A DNA stretch of 64,000 bases from Pseudomonadota bacterium (lineage in GTDB: Bacteria; Pseudomonadota; Gammaproteobacteria; Steroidobacterales; Steroidobacteraceae), in contig JBBCGI010000001.1 in NCBI GenBank assembly GCA_037200975.1, positions 2,914,001 to 2,978,000 of the forward strand. The letters are read 5' to 3'. The notes beneath the pieces were generated by a model that was not told the DNA's origin, did no database searches, and saw only the letters and a program-made list of their open reading frames with translations. This document shows positions 9,125 to 17,721 of the stretch, piece after piece (position 1 is the first letter of the stretch; each line of letters opens with the position of its first letter). Made by a program: the position numbers and the translations under genes.

Positions 9125-9799
9125 ATGTCGCCCCTCCCTCAACGCAACGATTCGCGGCCGGACTGGGCGGCGATCGACACGGTGCTGCTCGATCTCGACG
9201 GCACGTTGCTCGACCAGGCCTACGACAACCACATCTGGCGCGATCTCGTGCCGCAGCGATTCGCGGTGGCGCACGCGATGGAGCTGCATGCGGCCTACGC
9301 GGAAATCGCCCGGCGCTTTCGCGAGCGCAGCGGCACCCTCGACTGGTACTGCATCGAATACTGGTCGCGCACGCTCGAGATCGACATCGGCGCGTTGCAT
9401 CGCGAGGTGCGCTCGCACGTGGCATGGCTGCCCGGTGCGCAGGAATTCCTGCAGCGGATGCGCGCGGCCGGCAAACGGCTGCTGCTGCTCACCAATTCGC
9501 ACCCGGTCGCGCTCGCCGTGAAACACGAAGAAACCGGCGTGCTGGACTATCTGGACGGCGCCGTGACTTCACACGATTTCGGCCATCCGAAGGAGCACGC
9601 GCCGTTCTGGAACGCAGCGTCGGCGCACTTCGGGTTCGATCCCGCACACGCGCTGTTCGCCGATGACAATTCGAAGATGCTGGATGCGGCTCGCAACGCC
9701 GGCATTCGCTGGGTATACGGCGTACGCCACTGGGATACCCGCGGCTCGCGCCGCGAGCATGCGGATCATGCCGCGGTAGATGGAGTCGCCGACCTCTAG
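9125..9799 (+). CDS. yrfG: GMP/IMP 5'-nucleotidase YrfG-like HAD hydrolase
   Basis: A 224-residue HAD-superfamily phosphatase. Motif I LLDLDGTLLD provides the nucleophile and acid/base aspartates (about residue 23), motif II is LLLLTNS, and motif IV is FADDNSKML. The spacing and the unusual DWYCIEYW insert fit the YrfG family, which dephosphorylates GMP and IMP. Start 9125 (MSPLPQ) is preferred over the in-frame ATG at 9062, which lies inside the divergent PHP gene. The stop codon falls at the edge of a palindromic repeat shared with convergent rhlB. Confidence 0.83.
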   Translation: MSPLPQRNDSRPDWAAIDTVLLDLDGTLLDQAYDNHIWRDLVPQRFAVAHAMELHAAYAEIARRFRERSGTLDWYCIEYWSRTLEIDIGALHREVRSHVAWLPGAQEFLQRMRAAGKRLLLLTNSHPVALAVKHEETGVLDYLDGAVTSHDFGHPKEHAPFWNAASAHFGFDPAHALFADDNSKMLDAARNAGIRWVYGVRHWDTRGSRREHADHAAVDGVADL

Positions 9800-9888
9800 T
9801 GGTGCCGGGGTGCAATTATCGTAATTGCGCCGGCGCCGGGGCGAGCTCAGCGCGGGCGCAATTACGATAATTGCACCCCGGCACCACT
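9798..9888. repeat. Perfect 34-bp inverted repeat between convergent genes (family A, copy 1)
   Basis: The arms at 9798-9831 and 9855-9888 are exact reverse complements over 34 bases (outer part GTGCCGGGGTGCAATT). Each arm itself contains a smaller palindrome, GCAATTA-TCG-TAATTGC. The yrfG stop codon (9797-9799) and the rhlB stop codon (9887-9889, minus strand) fall in the ends of the arms, so the element spans the whole convergent junction. It could act as a bidirectional RNA hairpin. A second copy of the family lies at 22404-22498. Confidence 0.93.
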
Positions 9889-11218
9889 ATCTACCGCCGC
9901 GGCGTGGGCCGCCGCCGCGACGCGGCGGGCCACCCCCGCCACCGGGTCTGCGCGGGCCACCCCGGCCGCCACCGCCACCACCGGGACGGCGCATCGGGCG
10001 CGGGCCGTCTTCCGGGTCCCATTCCTTGTAGACCGGCGGTTTGAGGTCCTTGGCCAGCAATTCCAGCTTGACCGGCGCGACTTCGATCTTGTGCGAGATG
10101 TAGCGCTCGATGTCCGGCAGGCCTACCGCGTATTCCTCGCAGCCGAAGCTGATCGCATCGCCCTCGGCGCCGGCACGCGCCGTACGGCCGATGCGATGCA
10201 CGTAGTCGGCCGCGTCCTGCGGCAGGTCGTAATTGAACACGTGGCTCACGTCGGGAATGTGCAGACCACGCGAGGCGACATCGGTCGCGATCAGCACGGC
10301 GAGCTCGCCCGAGTGGAATTCCTTCATGAAACGCAGCCGCTTCTTCTGCGGCACGTCGCCCGACAGCGCCTGTGCCTTGAAGCCGTTCGCGATCAGATAG
10401 GCCTCGAGCTTCTCCGCGACGCGCTTGGTGTTCACGAACACCATCGTGCGGTGCGCGTCGTACAGGCGCAGCAGCCCTATGAGCAGCGGAATCTTTTCTT
10501 CCATTGCCGGGAAGTAAATCAGCTGCCGCACCTTGTCGGCGGTGACGCGGTCGGGCTCGATGCGCACGAGCTCGGGGTTGTTCATGTGTTCGTACGCGAG
10601 CTCGAGCACCCGCTGCGACAAGGTCGCCGAAAACAGCATGGACTGCCGCAACTCGGGCTTCGGCAGCCGCCGCAGGATGAAGCGGATATCGGCGATGAAG
10701 CCGAGATCGAACATGCGATCCGCCTCGTCGAGCACCACGGCCTGCGCATGCCGCATGTCGAACACGTGTTGCTTGAAGTAGTCGATGACGCGGCCCGGAG
10801 TGCCGATCAGCACGTCCATGCCGTCCTGCAACGACTTGCGTTGTTTTTCGTAATCGACGCCGCCATATACGACGCCGATCTTGAGCCCCGTGTGCTTACC
10901 CAGCACTTCCGCGTCGTTGAAGATCTGCACCGCCAGTTCGCGTGTCGGCGCGAGGATCAGGGCGCGAATCCCGGTGGCGCTGCGTCCCGGCATCGGGTTG
11001 GTCAGCAGCCGCTGGAACAGCGCCACCAGGAAGGCTGCCGTTTTACCGGTACCCGTCTGTGCCTGCCCCGCGACATCTTTGCCGGTGAGGGCGATGGGCA
11101 AGGTCATTGCCTGGACCGGTGTCGCACGGACAAAACCGGCATCGCGGATGCCCTGTGCCACTTCGGGAACGAGATCGAGCGAGGCGAACGCCAGCTCGGA
11201 AAGGTGTGTCTCTGTCAT
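9887..11218 (-). CDS. rhlB: ATP-dependent RNA helicase RhlB (DEAD-box)
   Basis: A 443-residue DEAD-box helicase opening with THLSELAF and a Q motif, followed by motif I AQTGTGKT (about residue 53), PTRELA, TPGRV, DEAD, SAT, and motif [13 protein letters not shown]-terminal similarity to RhlB and its placement divergent from trxA-rho reproduce the E. coli rhlB locus. RhlB unwinds structured RNA, in enterobacteria as part of the RNase E degradosome. The last ~35 residues are almost only Gly, Arg and Pro ([20 protein letters not shown]), a disordered RG-rich tail that probably adds RNA binding. Its stop codon lies in a palindromic repeat. Confidence 0.93.
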   Translation of the reverse strand: MTETHLSELAFASLDLVPEVAQGIRDAGFVRATPVQAMTLPIALTGKDVAGQAQTGTGKTAAFLVALFQRLLTNPMPGRSATGIRALILAPTRELAVQIFNDAEVLGKHTGLKIGVVYGGVDYEKQRKSLQDGMDVLIGTPGRVIDYFKQHVFDMRHAQAVVLDEADRMFDLGFIADIRFILRRLPKPELRQSMLFSATLSQRVLELAYEHMNNPELVRIEPDRVTADKVRQLIYFPAMEEKIPLLIGLLRLYDAHRTMVFVNTKRVAEKLEAYLIANGFKAQALSGDVPQKKRLRFMKEFHSGELAVLIATDVASRGLHIPDVSHVFNYDLPQDAADYVHRIGRTARAGAEGDAISFGCEEYAVGLPDIERYISHKIEVAPVKLELLAKDLKPPVYKEWDPEDGPRPMRRPGGGGGGRGGPRRPGGGGGPPRRGGGPRRGGR

Positions 11219-11538
11219 TAATGACCGTTATTTATGTATTCAAGATATCTGGCGTCTTCTCGGCGCATCTGGCGCTTGCAAATGGCAGGCGGACCAGTTA
11301 AAAAATGCTCCCAAGACGCGGACTGCTCCTCACAGAGCCTCGAGCCGCAAATCCAAAGCTTCCTTAACCACACGGTCTTCTACACTCAATCAGGCCATTT
11401 GACTGCGCAGCGCAGTCTAACCCGTTTGATCGCGTCCTGAGCACGGCTTCCTGCCGCGCCACGAAGCACAAGCTTCAACCCACTAAATACCGCTCGATTA
11501 CTCGAGATATTTTTGATTTTTATCGGAGGTCCTTCCAC
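11219..11538. other. Divergent rhlB-trxA intergenic region with a 17-bp palindrome
   Basis: About 320 bases without a gene between divergent rhlB and trxA. The stretch is locally AT-richer and must hold both promoters, but I cannot assign -35/-10 boxes confidently. It contains the exact palindrome GACTGCGC-A-GCGCAGTC (11401-11417), a possible operator or RNA hairpin. A clear ribosome-binding site (GGAGG, 11525-11529) precedes the trxA GTG. Confidence 0.6.
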
Positions 11539-11868
11539 GTGAGTAACCCGGATATCGTCCACACCACGGACGCTACGTTCAGTCAGGACGTGCTCAAGTC
11601 CGACAAGCCCGTTCTTCTCGACTTCTGGGCCGAGTGGTGTGGGCCCTGCAAGATGATCGCGCCGATCCTCGACGAGATCGCGACGGAGTACAAAGACAAG
11701 CTCCGCATCGCCAAGATCGACATCGAGTCGAATCCGCAAACGCCGCCGAAATACGGCATCCGCAACATCCCGACGCTGATTCTCTTCAAGAACGGCACGG
11801 TGGAGGCCCAGAAGGTCGGCTCGGTGCGCAAGCCCGACCTGAAGTCCTTTCTGGACGCACACCTGTGA
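11539..11868 (+). CDS. trxA: Thioredoxin 1
   Basis: A 109-residue canonical thioredoxin with the active site [10 protein letters not shown] (CGPC, about residues 32-35), the cis-Pro segment RNIPTL and normal length. It starts with GTG at 11539 behind GGAGG. It is the general cytoplasmic dithiol reductant (ribonucleotide reductase, PAPS and methionine sulfoxide reductases). As in E. coli it lies directly upstream of rho. Here the genes overlap: the trxA TGA is embedded in a GTGA that probably starts rho. Confidence 0.96.
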   Translation: MSNPDIVHTTDATFSQDVLKSDKPVLLDFWAEWCGPCKMIAPILDEIATEYKDKLRIAKIDIESNPQTPPKYGIRNIPTLILFKNGTVEAQKVGSVRKPDLKSFLDAHL

Positions 11869-13367
11869 GAGGCTATTTGGGAAATCAAGGCGGCCGAAAT
11901 CGCCCTAACAAAGGTCCGCGTCACGACGGTGGCCGTGGCGGCGGTGGAGGCGGCGGTGGCGGACAACGCGACCGCGACGGCAACCGCGATCCGAACTACC
12001 GGCCCGGCAACAATGGCGGCCCGCGCCCCGACGACCAGCCGCCCGAGGCGTTCGAAGTAGACGCCTCGGAAATCATCAGCCAGGCCGATCTCGCGGCCAC
12101 CAAGAGCTCGATGAATCTGTCGGTGCTCAAGGCCAAGCCGATCTACGAACTGGTCAAGATGGCCGAGTCCATGGGCGTCGAAGGCATGGCCCGCTCGCGC
12201 AAGCAGGACATCATCTTCGGCATCCTCAAGGCCCACTCGCGCGACGGCCAGAACATCTACGGCGATGGCGTGCTCGAAATCCTGCAGGACGGCTTCGGCT
12301 TCCTGCGCTCGTCCGACGGCAGTTATCTCGCTGGTCCGGACGATATTTACGTATCGCCCAGCCAGATCCGCCGCTTCAACGCGCGCACCGGCGACACCAT
12401 CTCGGGCCTGATCCGCCCGCCGAAAGATGGCGAGCGCTACTTCGCGCTGCTGAAAGTCGGCGAGATCAATTTCGATTCTCCCGATTCTTCGCGCAACAAG
12501 GTGCTGTTCGAGAACCTGACGCCGTTCCATCCCACCAAGCGGCTCAAGCTGCAGCGGGGCAATGGTTCGACGGAAGATCTCACCGCCCGCGCCATCGACC
12601 TGGTCTCGCCCATCGGCAAGGGCCAGCGCGGCCTCATCGTCTCGCCGCCGAAAGCCGGCAAGACCATGCTGCTGCAGAACATCGCCACCTCCATCACGGC
12701 TAACCACCCGGAAGTGCACCTCATCGTGCTGCTCATCGACGAGCGCCCGGAAGAAGTGACCGAGATGCAGCGCACCGTGAAGGGCGAAGTGGTCTCCTCG
12801 ACGTTCGACGAACCCGCCGCCCGCCACGTGCAGGTCGCGGAAATGGTGATCGAAAAGGCCAAGCGCCTGGTCGAACACAAGAAAGACGTCGTGATCCTGC
12901 TCGATTCCATCACGCGCCTGGCGCGCGCCTACAACACCGTGGTGCCGAGCTCCGGCAAAGTGCTCACCGGTGGTGTGGACGCCAATGCGTTGCAGCGGCC
13001 GAAACGCTTCTTTGGCGCCGCGCGCAATATCGAGGAGGGTGGCAGCCTAACTATCCTGGCCACCGCGCTCATCGACACCGGCTCGAAGATGGACGACGTG
13101 ATCTACGAGGAGTTCAAGGGCACGGGCAACTGCGAAATCCACCTGGATCGCCGCATCGCTGAAAAGCGTGTGTTCCCCGCCATGAACATCAATCGTTCGG
13201 GCACCCGCAAGGAAGAGCTCATCACCGACCCGGGCGAACTGGCGAAGATCTGGATCCTGCGCAAGCTGCTGCATCCGATGGATGAGCTGGCCGCGGTCGA
13301 GTTCCTGCTCGACAAGATGAAGGATACGAAGACCAACGCCGAGTTCTTCGACGCGATGAAGAGGTAG
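11865..13367 (+). CDS. rho: Transcription termination factor Rho with Gly/Arg-rich N-terminal extension
   Basis: The conserved Rho body starts at [10 protein letters not shown] (ATG 12112) and shows the RNA-binding segment GFGFLRS, the Q-loop region, P-loop [19 protein letters not shown] and [12 protein letters not shown]. From that ATG the protein would have 418 residues, as in E. coli (419). The frame stays open and coding-like upstream to a GTG at 11865 that overlaps the trxA stop; this adds ~82 residues, including [20 protein letters not shown] and an acidic [15 protein letters not shown] segment. I choose the GTG start (500 residues) because of that overlap and the composition, but ATG 12112 remains possible. 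Rho is a hexameric RNA-dependent ATPase that ends transcription at untranslated RNA. Confidence 0.9.
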   Translation: MRGYLGNQGGRNRPNKGPRHDGGRGGGGGGGGGQRDRDGNRDPNYRPGNNGGPRPDDQPPEAFEVDASEIISQADLAATKSSMNLSVLKAKPIYELVKMAESMGVEGMARSRKQDIIFGILKAHSRDGQNIYGDGVLEILQDGFGFLRSSDGSYLAGPDDIYVSPSQIRRFNARTGDTISGLIRPPKDGERYFALLKVGEINFDSPDSSRNKVLFENLTPFHPTKRLKLQRGNGSTEDLTARAIDLVSPIGKGQRGLIVSPPKAGKTMLLQNIATSITANHPEVHLIVLLIDERPEEVTEMQRTVKGEVVSSTFDEPAARHVQVAEMVIEKAKRLVEHKKDVVILLDSITRLARAYNTVVPSSGKVLTGGVDANALQRPKRFFGAARNIEEGGSLTILATALIDTGSKMDDVIYEEFKGTGNCEIHLDRRIAEKRVFPAMNINRSGTRKEELITDPGELAKIWILRKLLHPMDELAAVEFLLDKMKDTKTNAEFFDAMKR

Positions 13368-13371
13368 ACGC

Positions 13372-13400
13372 GTGGGGCAGACTTCAGTCTGTCCCCGCAC
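13372..13400. terminator. GTGGGG...CCCCGCAC hairpin after rho
   Basis: GTGGGGcAGACTtcAGTCTgtCCCCgCAC forms a near-perfect stem 4 bases after the rho stop codon. It has no T-tract, so it may be a dispersed palindrome or an RNA-stabilising hairpin and not an intrinsic terminator. Confidence 0.6.
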
Positions 13401-13408
13401 GAACCCAA

Positions 13409-13438
13409 GGCCCGGTGTGCGGTACGTCACACCGGGCC
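13409..13438. terminator. 11-bp GC-rich stem-loop downstream of rho
   Basis: GGCCCGGTGTG (13409-13419) pairs exactly with CACACCGGGCC (13428-13438) around an 8-base loop, followed by a weak pyrimidine stretch (CGTCTCCTT). It is a probable terminator or 3' end stabiliser for trxA-rho. Confidence 0.6.
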
Positions 13439-13489
13439 CGTCTCCTTAAGCCGACGCTGGCGCGGCTTCCAAACCTGTTAGATCATGGC

Positions 13490-13521
13490 GCGGCCCCGCA
13501 TTCCGGGGCCGCTTGTTTTGT
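13490..13521 (+). terminator. Intrinsic terminator
   Basis: GCGGCCCCG (13490-13498), loop CATTC, CGGGGCCGC (13504-13512), then TTGTTTTGTG. A 9-bp GC stem with a T-rich tail is a standard rho-independent terminator. It stands between rho and the next plus-strand gene. Confidence 0.8.
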
Positions 13522-13553
13522 GCTTTCCGCCACTGGTCGATAGGGAGTCGCGA

Positions 13554-14441
13554 ATGCGCCTGGGGCTCATCGTTCTGCTGTGTCTTTTGAGTACCGGATG
13601 CGCCCTGTGGCGCAGGGACCGGGAAGAGCCGGTCGAGAATGGCCCGCGCAAGGAAAAGGCGGAGCCGGTGCTCAAGCCCAGCGACGTGCTCAAACCGAAG
13701 CATCTCGAGCTCGCGAGCCCGGTCAGCGACCACTTCTACATGCGTGGCATCTATTTCCAGCCGTCGGTCACCACCGAGCTGCGCCTCGACCAGGGCGCGT
13801 TGAACCAGGGTTCGTTGCTGAACGCCGAGGACGATCTCGGACTCGACGACGAGATCAACCAGGGCCGCCTGGAATTCGACATCCGCATGAAAGAGCGCAA
13901 TCACGTGCGCGTCGACTATTTCAAACTGAATCGCTTCCACGAGCAGCCGCTGGCCGAAGACATCAACTTCGGCAATTTCACTTTCGATGCCGGCACGAAT
14001 TTCCGCAGCAAGCTCGACTGGCGCGTCCTGTCGTTCACCTATACCTACTCGTTCTTCAAGTTCGAACGCTTCGAGGCGGGCGCCGGGCTCGGCATCCACA
14101 TCATCGAAGCGCACGCCGAGGGCCGCGAGCCCGGCACCACCAATTTCGAGAAGGCCGACCAGGTCGGCATCTTCCCGACGATCGCCGTGAACGCGGCGTT
14201 TCGCATCTCGAAGCGCTGGGCGATCACCGCGCGTGGCCAGTCCTTCTCGGCGAGCCCCGAGGATTTCGACGGCAAGATGTCCGACTACCACGCCGACATC
14301 CAGTACCGCTGGCGCAAGAATCTCGCGATCGGCCTGGGTTACAACAAGTACGTGACCGAGCTGCTGGTCACGGACGACGAGCCGTTGCTGTTCAACATGG
14401 ACGTGAGCGGCCCGGAGCTGTTCTTCCGCGTCAGCTTCTGA
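13554..14441 (+). CDS. Outer-membrane beta-barrel-like lipoprotein, unknown function
   Basis: A 295-residue protein starting at ATG 13554 with a clear site (AGGGAG). The in-frame ATG at 13485 lies in the terminator and is rejected. The first 19 residues end in LLSTGC, a lipobox, so the Cys should be lipidated. After a charged linker there are alternating amphipathic strands (HVRVDYFKLNRF, RVLSFTYTYSFFKFERFEAGAGLG, RWAITARGQSF, ADIQYRWRKNLAIGLGYNKY), and the protein ends in Phe (FFRVSF) like outer-membrane barrels. A lipid anchor combined with a barrel is unusual. I do not recognise the family. Confidence 0.75.
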   Translation: MRLGLIVLLCLLSTGCALWRRDREEPVENGPRKEKAEPVLKPSDVLKPKHLELASPVSDHFYMRGIYFQPSVTTELRLDQGALNQGSLLNAEDDLGLDDEINQGRLEFDIRMKERNHVRVDYFKLNRFHEQPLAEDINFGNFTFDAGTNFRSKLDWRVLSFTYTYSFFKFERFEAGAGLGIHIIEAHAEGREPGTTNFEKADQVGIFPTIAVNAAFRISKRWAITARGQSFSASPEDFDGKMSDYHADIQYRWRKNLAIGLGYNKYVTELLVTDDEPLLFNMDVSGPELFFRVSF

Positions 14442-14479
14442 TTCCCGCGCGCCGGCCGGTAGTTAGTACCGCGGCGCGT

Positions 14480-15361
14480 TCACTCCCTGAGGAATGCCAC
14501 GACGCGTTCGATCGTCGCGGCGTCGCGTAATGCGCCGCTGTGGCCGAAGCCACGCGTCGCCAGCAGCCGCGCGCCCGGAATGGCCGCGGCGAGCGCCGAC
14601 CCTTGCGCGAACGGCGCGACGTTGTCGTCCTCGTCGTGCACCACCAGCACCGGCACGCGCACGCTCGGCGCCGCGGCCCGCACGGAAATCTCGCGGGCCG
14701 GGCGTCCGAACTTCGCCGCGAACCGCGCGCGCAGGTTGGCCATCGCGGGCGGCTTCAATCCCAGCATCATGGCGAACGATTCCAGGATGTAGTCCATGTC
14801 GCCGGGTACGCCGAACAGGCAGATCTTCTTCGGATGATGTTCGGCGGTTTCGGCCAGCACGGTGAGCACCGCGCCGCCGCCGAGCGAATGCCCGATCACG
14901 GCGTGAATGGGCTCGTGCAGGCGCAGCACCTGCGCCAGGCTTTCGCGGAAACGCGGCAGGTCGGCGCTGCGGCCGCGTGAATCCCCGTGCGCCGGCGCGT
15001 CGATGCCGATCACTGTGAACCCCGCCGCGCGCAGCGGCGCGATGAAATTGCCGAAGCGCGAGGCGCGGGAACCCCAGCCATGCAGCAGCACGACCGTGGG
15101 GCCGCCATGGTCCCAGCGCCACAGCGTGAACTCCTCCGTCCCGAACCGCAGCGTGGATTTCTGCGCCTGCGCACTGACCTGCGCGTCGGTGGCGTCCATG
15201 GCGCGCCGCGGCGGCGTGAGGAACATGCGAAACGCCAGCCAGCCGGCGAGCCGCGTGCCCAACGCCTGCGCCAGCGCGAAGAAGCGCCGCAGCCTCCGTT
15301 GCAGGTCGGGCGACACGCCTGGCACGACGCGGCCCAGTACCGGCTTGCGACGCTCTTCCAT
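14480..15361 (-). CDS. Alpha/beta-hydrolase
   Basis: A 293-residue serine hydrolase. It has the oxyanion segment LLHGWGSRASRF (about residue 93), IGIDAPAHGDS, the nucleophile elbow GHSLGGG (about residue 162), the acid DEDDNVAPF (about 245) and the catalytic His in GFGHSGALRD (about 273). This resembles esterase/lipase-like proteins with an N-terminal helix (residues 20-50) that could associate with the membrane. The substrate is unknown. Its start overlaps the stop of a short upstream frame. It is convergent with the lipoprotein gene. Confidence 0.85.
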   Translation of the reverse strand: MEERRKPVLGRVVPGVSPDLQRRLRRFFALAQALGTRLAGWLAFRMFLTPPRRAMDATDAQVSAQAQKSTLRFGTEEFTLWRWDHGGPTVVLLHGWGSRASRFGNFIAPLRAAGFTVIGIDAPAHGDSRGRSADLPRFRESLAQVLRLHEPIHAVIGHSLGGGAVLTVLAETAEHHPKKICLFGVPGDMDYILESFAMMLGLKPPAMANLRARFAAKFGRPAREISVRAAAPSVRVPVLVVHDEDDNVAPFAQGSALAAAIPGARLLATRGFGHSGALRDAATIERVVAFLRE

Positions 15362-15480
15362 CAGGTGGCCACGTACGTCGCCGAAAATTCCGCCGGCATC
15401 CGCGTGCAGGCGTCGATGTCGTCCGGCTGTACGGCCACGGATACGAAATGCGGCGCGGCAAAGTCCCAGGGAGTGAGCAT
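15361..15480 (-). CDS. Possible 39-residue protein upstream of the hydrolase
   Basis: A short frame, MLTPWDFAAPHFVSVAVQPD..EFSATYVAT, whose stop codon overlaps the hydrolase ATG as ATGA. That arrangement is typical of a coupled gene pair. The frame extends in-frame to 15552 without a better start, there is no clear ribosome-binding site and I know no family. It may be a leader, a genuine small protein or a remnant. Confidence 0.3.
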   Translation of the reverse strand: MLTPWDFAAPHFVSVAVQPDDIDACTRMPAEFSATYVAT

Positions 15481-15569
15481 GCGTTCAAGTCTATGAAAAT
15501 CGTCGACAAAATACAGGCATTGACACGCGGTGCTACAGTCTCCGTCACGCAAAACTCGAGAGGGGCTCC

Positions 15570-16364
15570 ATGAAGCGGATTTACGGCAGCGTCGCGGCCT
15601 TGCTGGTCGCGCAGACGGCGGGCGCCGGCGTCTACATCGAGATGGTCAATCACAACCTCTCGACGAACACGACCGCGCCTGCGCAGAAGATGTACCTGCA
15701 GGACGGCTCGGGACGCATCGTCGACGACAGCGGGCACGTGTCGATCATCAAGGGCAACACGATGTACATCGTCGACGACGCCGACAAGAGTTACGTCGTG
15801 TTCGACAAGGCCACGATGGAGAAGCTCTCCAAAAAGATGAACGACGAGATGGCGCAGGTCAAAGACCAGCTCGCCAAACTGCCGCCCGAGCAACGCGAGC
15901 AGATGGAAGCGGCCATGGGCAAGATTCCCGGCATGGGCGGCAACGACCAGAAATGGACGGTGGAGGCGCTCGACAGCGGCAAGTCGGACAAGGTAGATGG
16001 GCGTGCCTGCAGGCTGTGGGACATCAAACGCAACGACGAGCTCGACGAGCAGGTCTGCGTGGTGCCGTTCGCCTCGTTACCCGGCAAGGAGAACTTCCAG
16101 ACCGTGTTCGGCAATTTCGCGAAGGTGTTCGACGAAATGGCGAAATCCGTCCCCATGCTGGCCGGCATGTTGGGCAACGAATTCAGCGCGCACGTCAAAA
16201 CCAATGGATATCCGGTGCGGCTGCGCAGCTACGAGAACGGCAAGCTCGCCCCCGAAGAGACCGTCATGAAAGTGTGGCGCGAGGAAGCGGTCCCCGCGTC
16301 GATGTTCGAGATTCCCGCCGGTTACAAGCTCAAGCAGATGCCCACGGGGCCGGGCGGGAATTGA
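15570..16364 (+). CDS. Secreted DUF4412-like protein
   Basis: A 264-residue protein with a Sec signal peptide (MKRIYGSVAALLVAQTAGAG) and a good ribosome-binding site (GAGAGGGG). The body has beta-rich segments (GVYIEMVNHNL, GRIVDDSGHVSIIKGNTMYIVDDADKSYVVFD) followed by a Lys/Gln/Met-rich helical linker and a C-terminal YPVRLRSYENG...PAGYKLKQM segment. This is the layout of DUF4412-type periplasmic proteins that resemble LolA/LolB-like folds. Function is unknown. It is 22 bases upstream of cbpA and may share its transcript. Confidence 0.68.
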   Translation: MKRIYGSVAALLVAQTAGAGVYIEMVNHNLSTNTTAPAQKMYLQDGSGRIVDDSGHVSIIKGNTMYIVDDADKSYVVFDKATMEKLSKKMNDEMAQVKDQLAKLPPEQREQMEAAMGKIPGMGGNDQKWTVEALDSGKSDKVDGRACRLWDIKRNDELDEQVCVVPFASLPGKENFQTVFGNFAKVFDEMAKSVPMLAGMLGNEFSAHVKTNGYPVRLRSYENGKLAPEETVMKVWREEAVPASMFEIPAGYKLKQMPTGPGGN

Positions 16365-16386
16365 GCCAGACCCGCCACGGAGAGAG

Positions 16387-17355
16387 ATGAAGTACACCGA
16401 CTATTACGCCGCGCTCGGAGTCGCGCGCGGCGCTTCGCCTGACGAAATCAAGAAGGCGTATCGAAAACTCGCGCAGAAGTATCACCCGGACGTTTCCAAG
16501 GAAGCCGGTGCCGAGGATCGCTTCAAGGAAGTGGCCGAGGCGTACCAGACGCTGAAAGATCCGGAAAAACGCGCCGCCTACGACGCGTTGGGCCAGCGGC
16601 CGCAGGGTGAGGAATTCCGGCCACCGCCCGATTGGGCCCGGCAGCATGGCGCCGCCGGCGGCGCCGAGAACTTCTCCTTCGACGGCGTCGACTTCGGCGA
16701 TCTGTTCGAGCGCTTCGGCGCGCGCGGCGGGCGTGGGGCGCGTGGCGGCCCGTTCGGCGCGGGGAACGGCCAACTACCCGGACAGGACTTCGAAGTGCCG
16801 GTCGAGATCAGCATCGAGGATGCGTATCGCGGGACCACTCTCGAGCTGAATCTCTCGATGCCTGAATACGACGCGTCCGGACAGCTGCGGCGCGTGCCGC
16901 ACGTCGTGAAGGCACGCGTGGCGCCCGGTGCCGTCGACGGCCAGCGGCTGCGGCTGCCGGGCAAGGGCGGCAAGGGCTTCAATGGCGGGCGCGACGGGGA
17001 TCTTTATCTCGATATTTCGCTGAAAACACACCGGCTGTTTCGCGCCACCGATCACGACCTGTATCTCGATCTGCCGCTCAGCCCCTGGGAAGCCGCATTG
17101 GGGGCGACGGTCGAAGTGCCGACGCTCGGTGGCGCGGTGAAACTCAAGGTGCCGGCGGGCACCTCGACCGGCCAGAAGCTGCGCCTGTCGGGACGCGGAT
17201 TGCCGAAGCCGCGCGGCGGCGCGGGCGATCTTTTCGCGGTGACGCAGATCGTCGTCCCCGCGCAGCCGGGCGAAGGCGAACGCGCGCTGTACGAGCAGCT
17301 GCGCGACCAGTCGCAGTTCGATCCGCGCCGGCATTTTGGCGGGGAGAGTACATGA
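16387..17355 (+). CDS. cbpA: Curved DNA-binding protein CbpA (DnaJ-class co-chaperone)
   Basis: A 322-residue J-domain protein. The J-domain (residues 1-70: DYYAALGVARGASPDEIKKA, with HPD in KYHPDV) stimulates DnaK ATPase. A G/F-rich linker (RGGRGARGGPFGAGNG) and two C-terminal beta domains (VEISIEDAYRGT; PLSPWEAALGATVEVPT; GLPKPRGGAGDL) follow. It lacks the DnaJ zinc finger, as CbpA does. In E. coli CbpA is a stress co-chaperone and nucleoid-associated protein. The next gene, cbpM, overlaps by ATGA and encodes its modulator. Confidence 0.93.
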   Translation: MKYTDYYAALGVARGASPDEIKKAYRKLAQKYHPDVSKEAGAEDRFKEVAEAYQTLKDPEKRAAYDALGQRPQGEEFRPPPDWARQHGAAGGAENFSFDGVDFGDLFERFGARGGRGARGGPFGAGNGQLPGQDFEVPVEISIEDAYRGTTLELNLSMPEYDASGQLRRVPHVVKARVAPGAVDGQRLRLPGKGGKGFNGGRDGDLYLDISLKTHRLFRATDHDLYLDLPLSPWEAALGATVEVPTLGGAVKLKVPAGTSTGQKLRLSGRGLPKPRGGAGDLFAVTQIVVPAQPGEGERALYEQLRDQSQFDPRRHFGGEST

Positions 17356-17666
17356 CCGACGACGAAGTCCTGTGGCTCGACGAGCACCGGGTAGTTAGCC
17401 TGGCGGAACTGGTCGAGGTGTCCGGGCTGAGCGAGCCCGAATTGCTCGATCTGGTACAGGTGGGCGCCATACCCGTGCGTGAAGCGCGCGGCGCGGCCTA
17501 CACCTTCAGCGCGCGCGTGGTCACCGTCGCGCGGACCGCCGGCCGGCTGCGCAACGACTTCGAGCTCGACACGCGCGGCCTGGGCGTGGCGCTGCGCCTG
17601 CTCGAACGTGTGTCGGATCTGGAGCGCGAGATAGGGCGGCTGCGTGCGCAGCTGCCACGGGAGTGA
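17352..17666 (+). CDS. cbpM: CbpA modulator CbpM
   Basis: A 104-residue protein related to MerR-type winged helices. It starts with VLWLDEHRVVSLAELVEVSG, continues with a YTFSARVVTVARTAGRLRNDF segment and ends in a coiled C-terminal helix (RLLERVSDLEREIGRLRAQL). It is directly coupled to cbpA (ATGA overlap) in the order known from E. coli. CbpM binds the CbpA J-domain and blocks its DnaK-stimulating and DNA-binding activity. Confidence 0.88.
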   Translation: MTDDEVLWLDEHRVVSLAELVEVSGLSEPELLDLVQVGAIPVREARGAAYTFSARVVTVARTAGRLRNDFELDTRGLGVALRLLERVSDLEREIGRLRAQLPRE

Positions 17667-17721
17667 CTGATCGCTGAAAGCTGTTAACTTAGCCGCCACG
17701 TTTTAGGGGAGAAGAAAAACC

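Noticed and set aside
9825..10031. Plus-strand Pro-rich frame opposite the rhlB tail
   Set aside because: It is the antisense of the Gly/Arg-rich RhlB C-terminus and carries no start signal or independent support.
15520..15545. TTGACA upstream of the DUF4412-like gene as a sigma70 promoter
   Set aside because: No -10 box at 16-18 bases was found; the nearest TACAGT is only 8 bases away.
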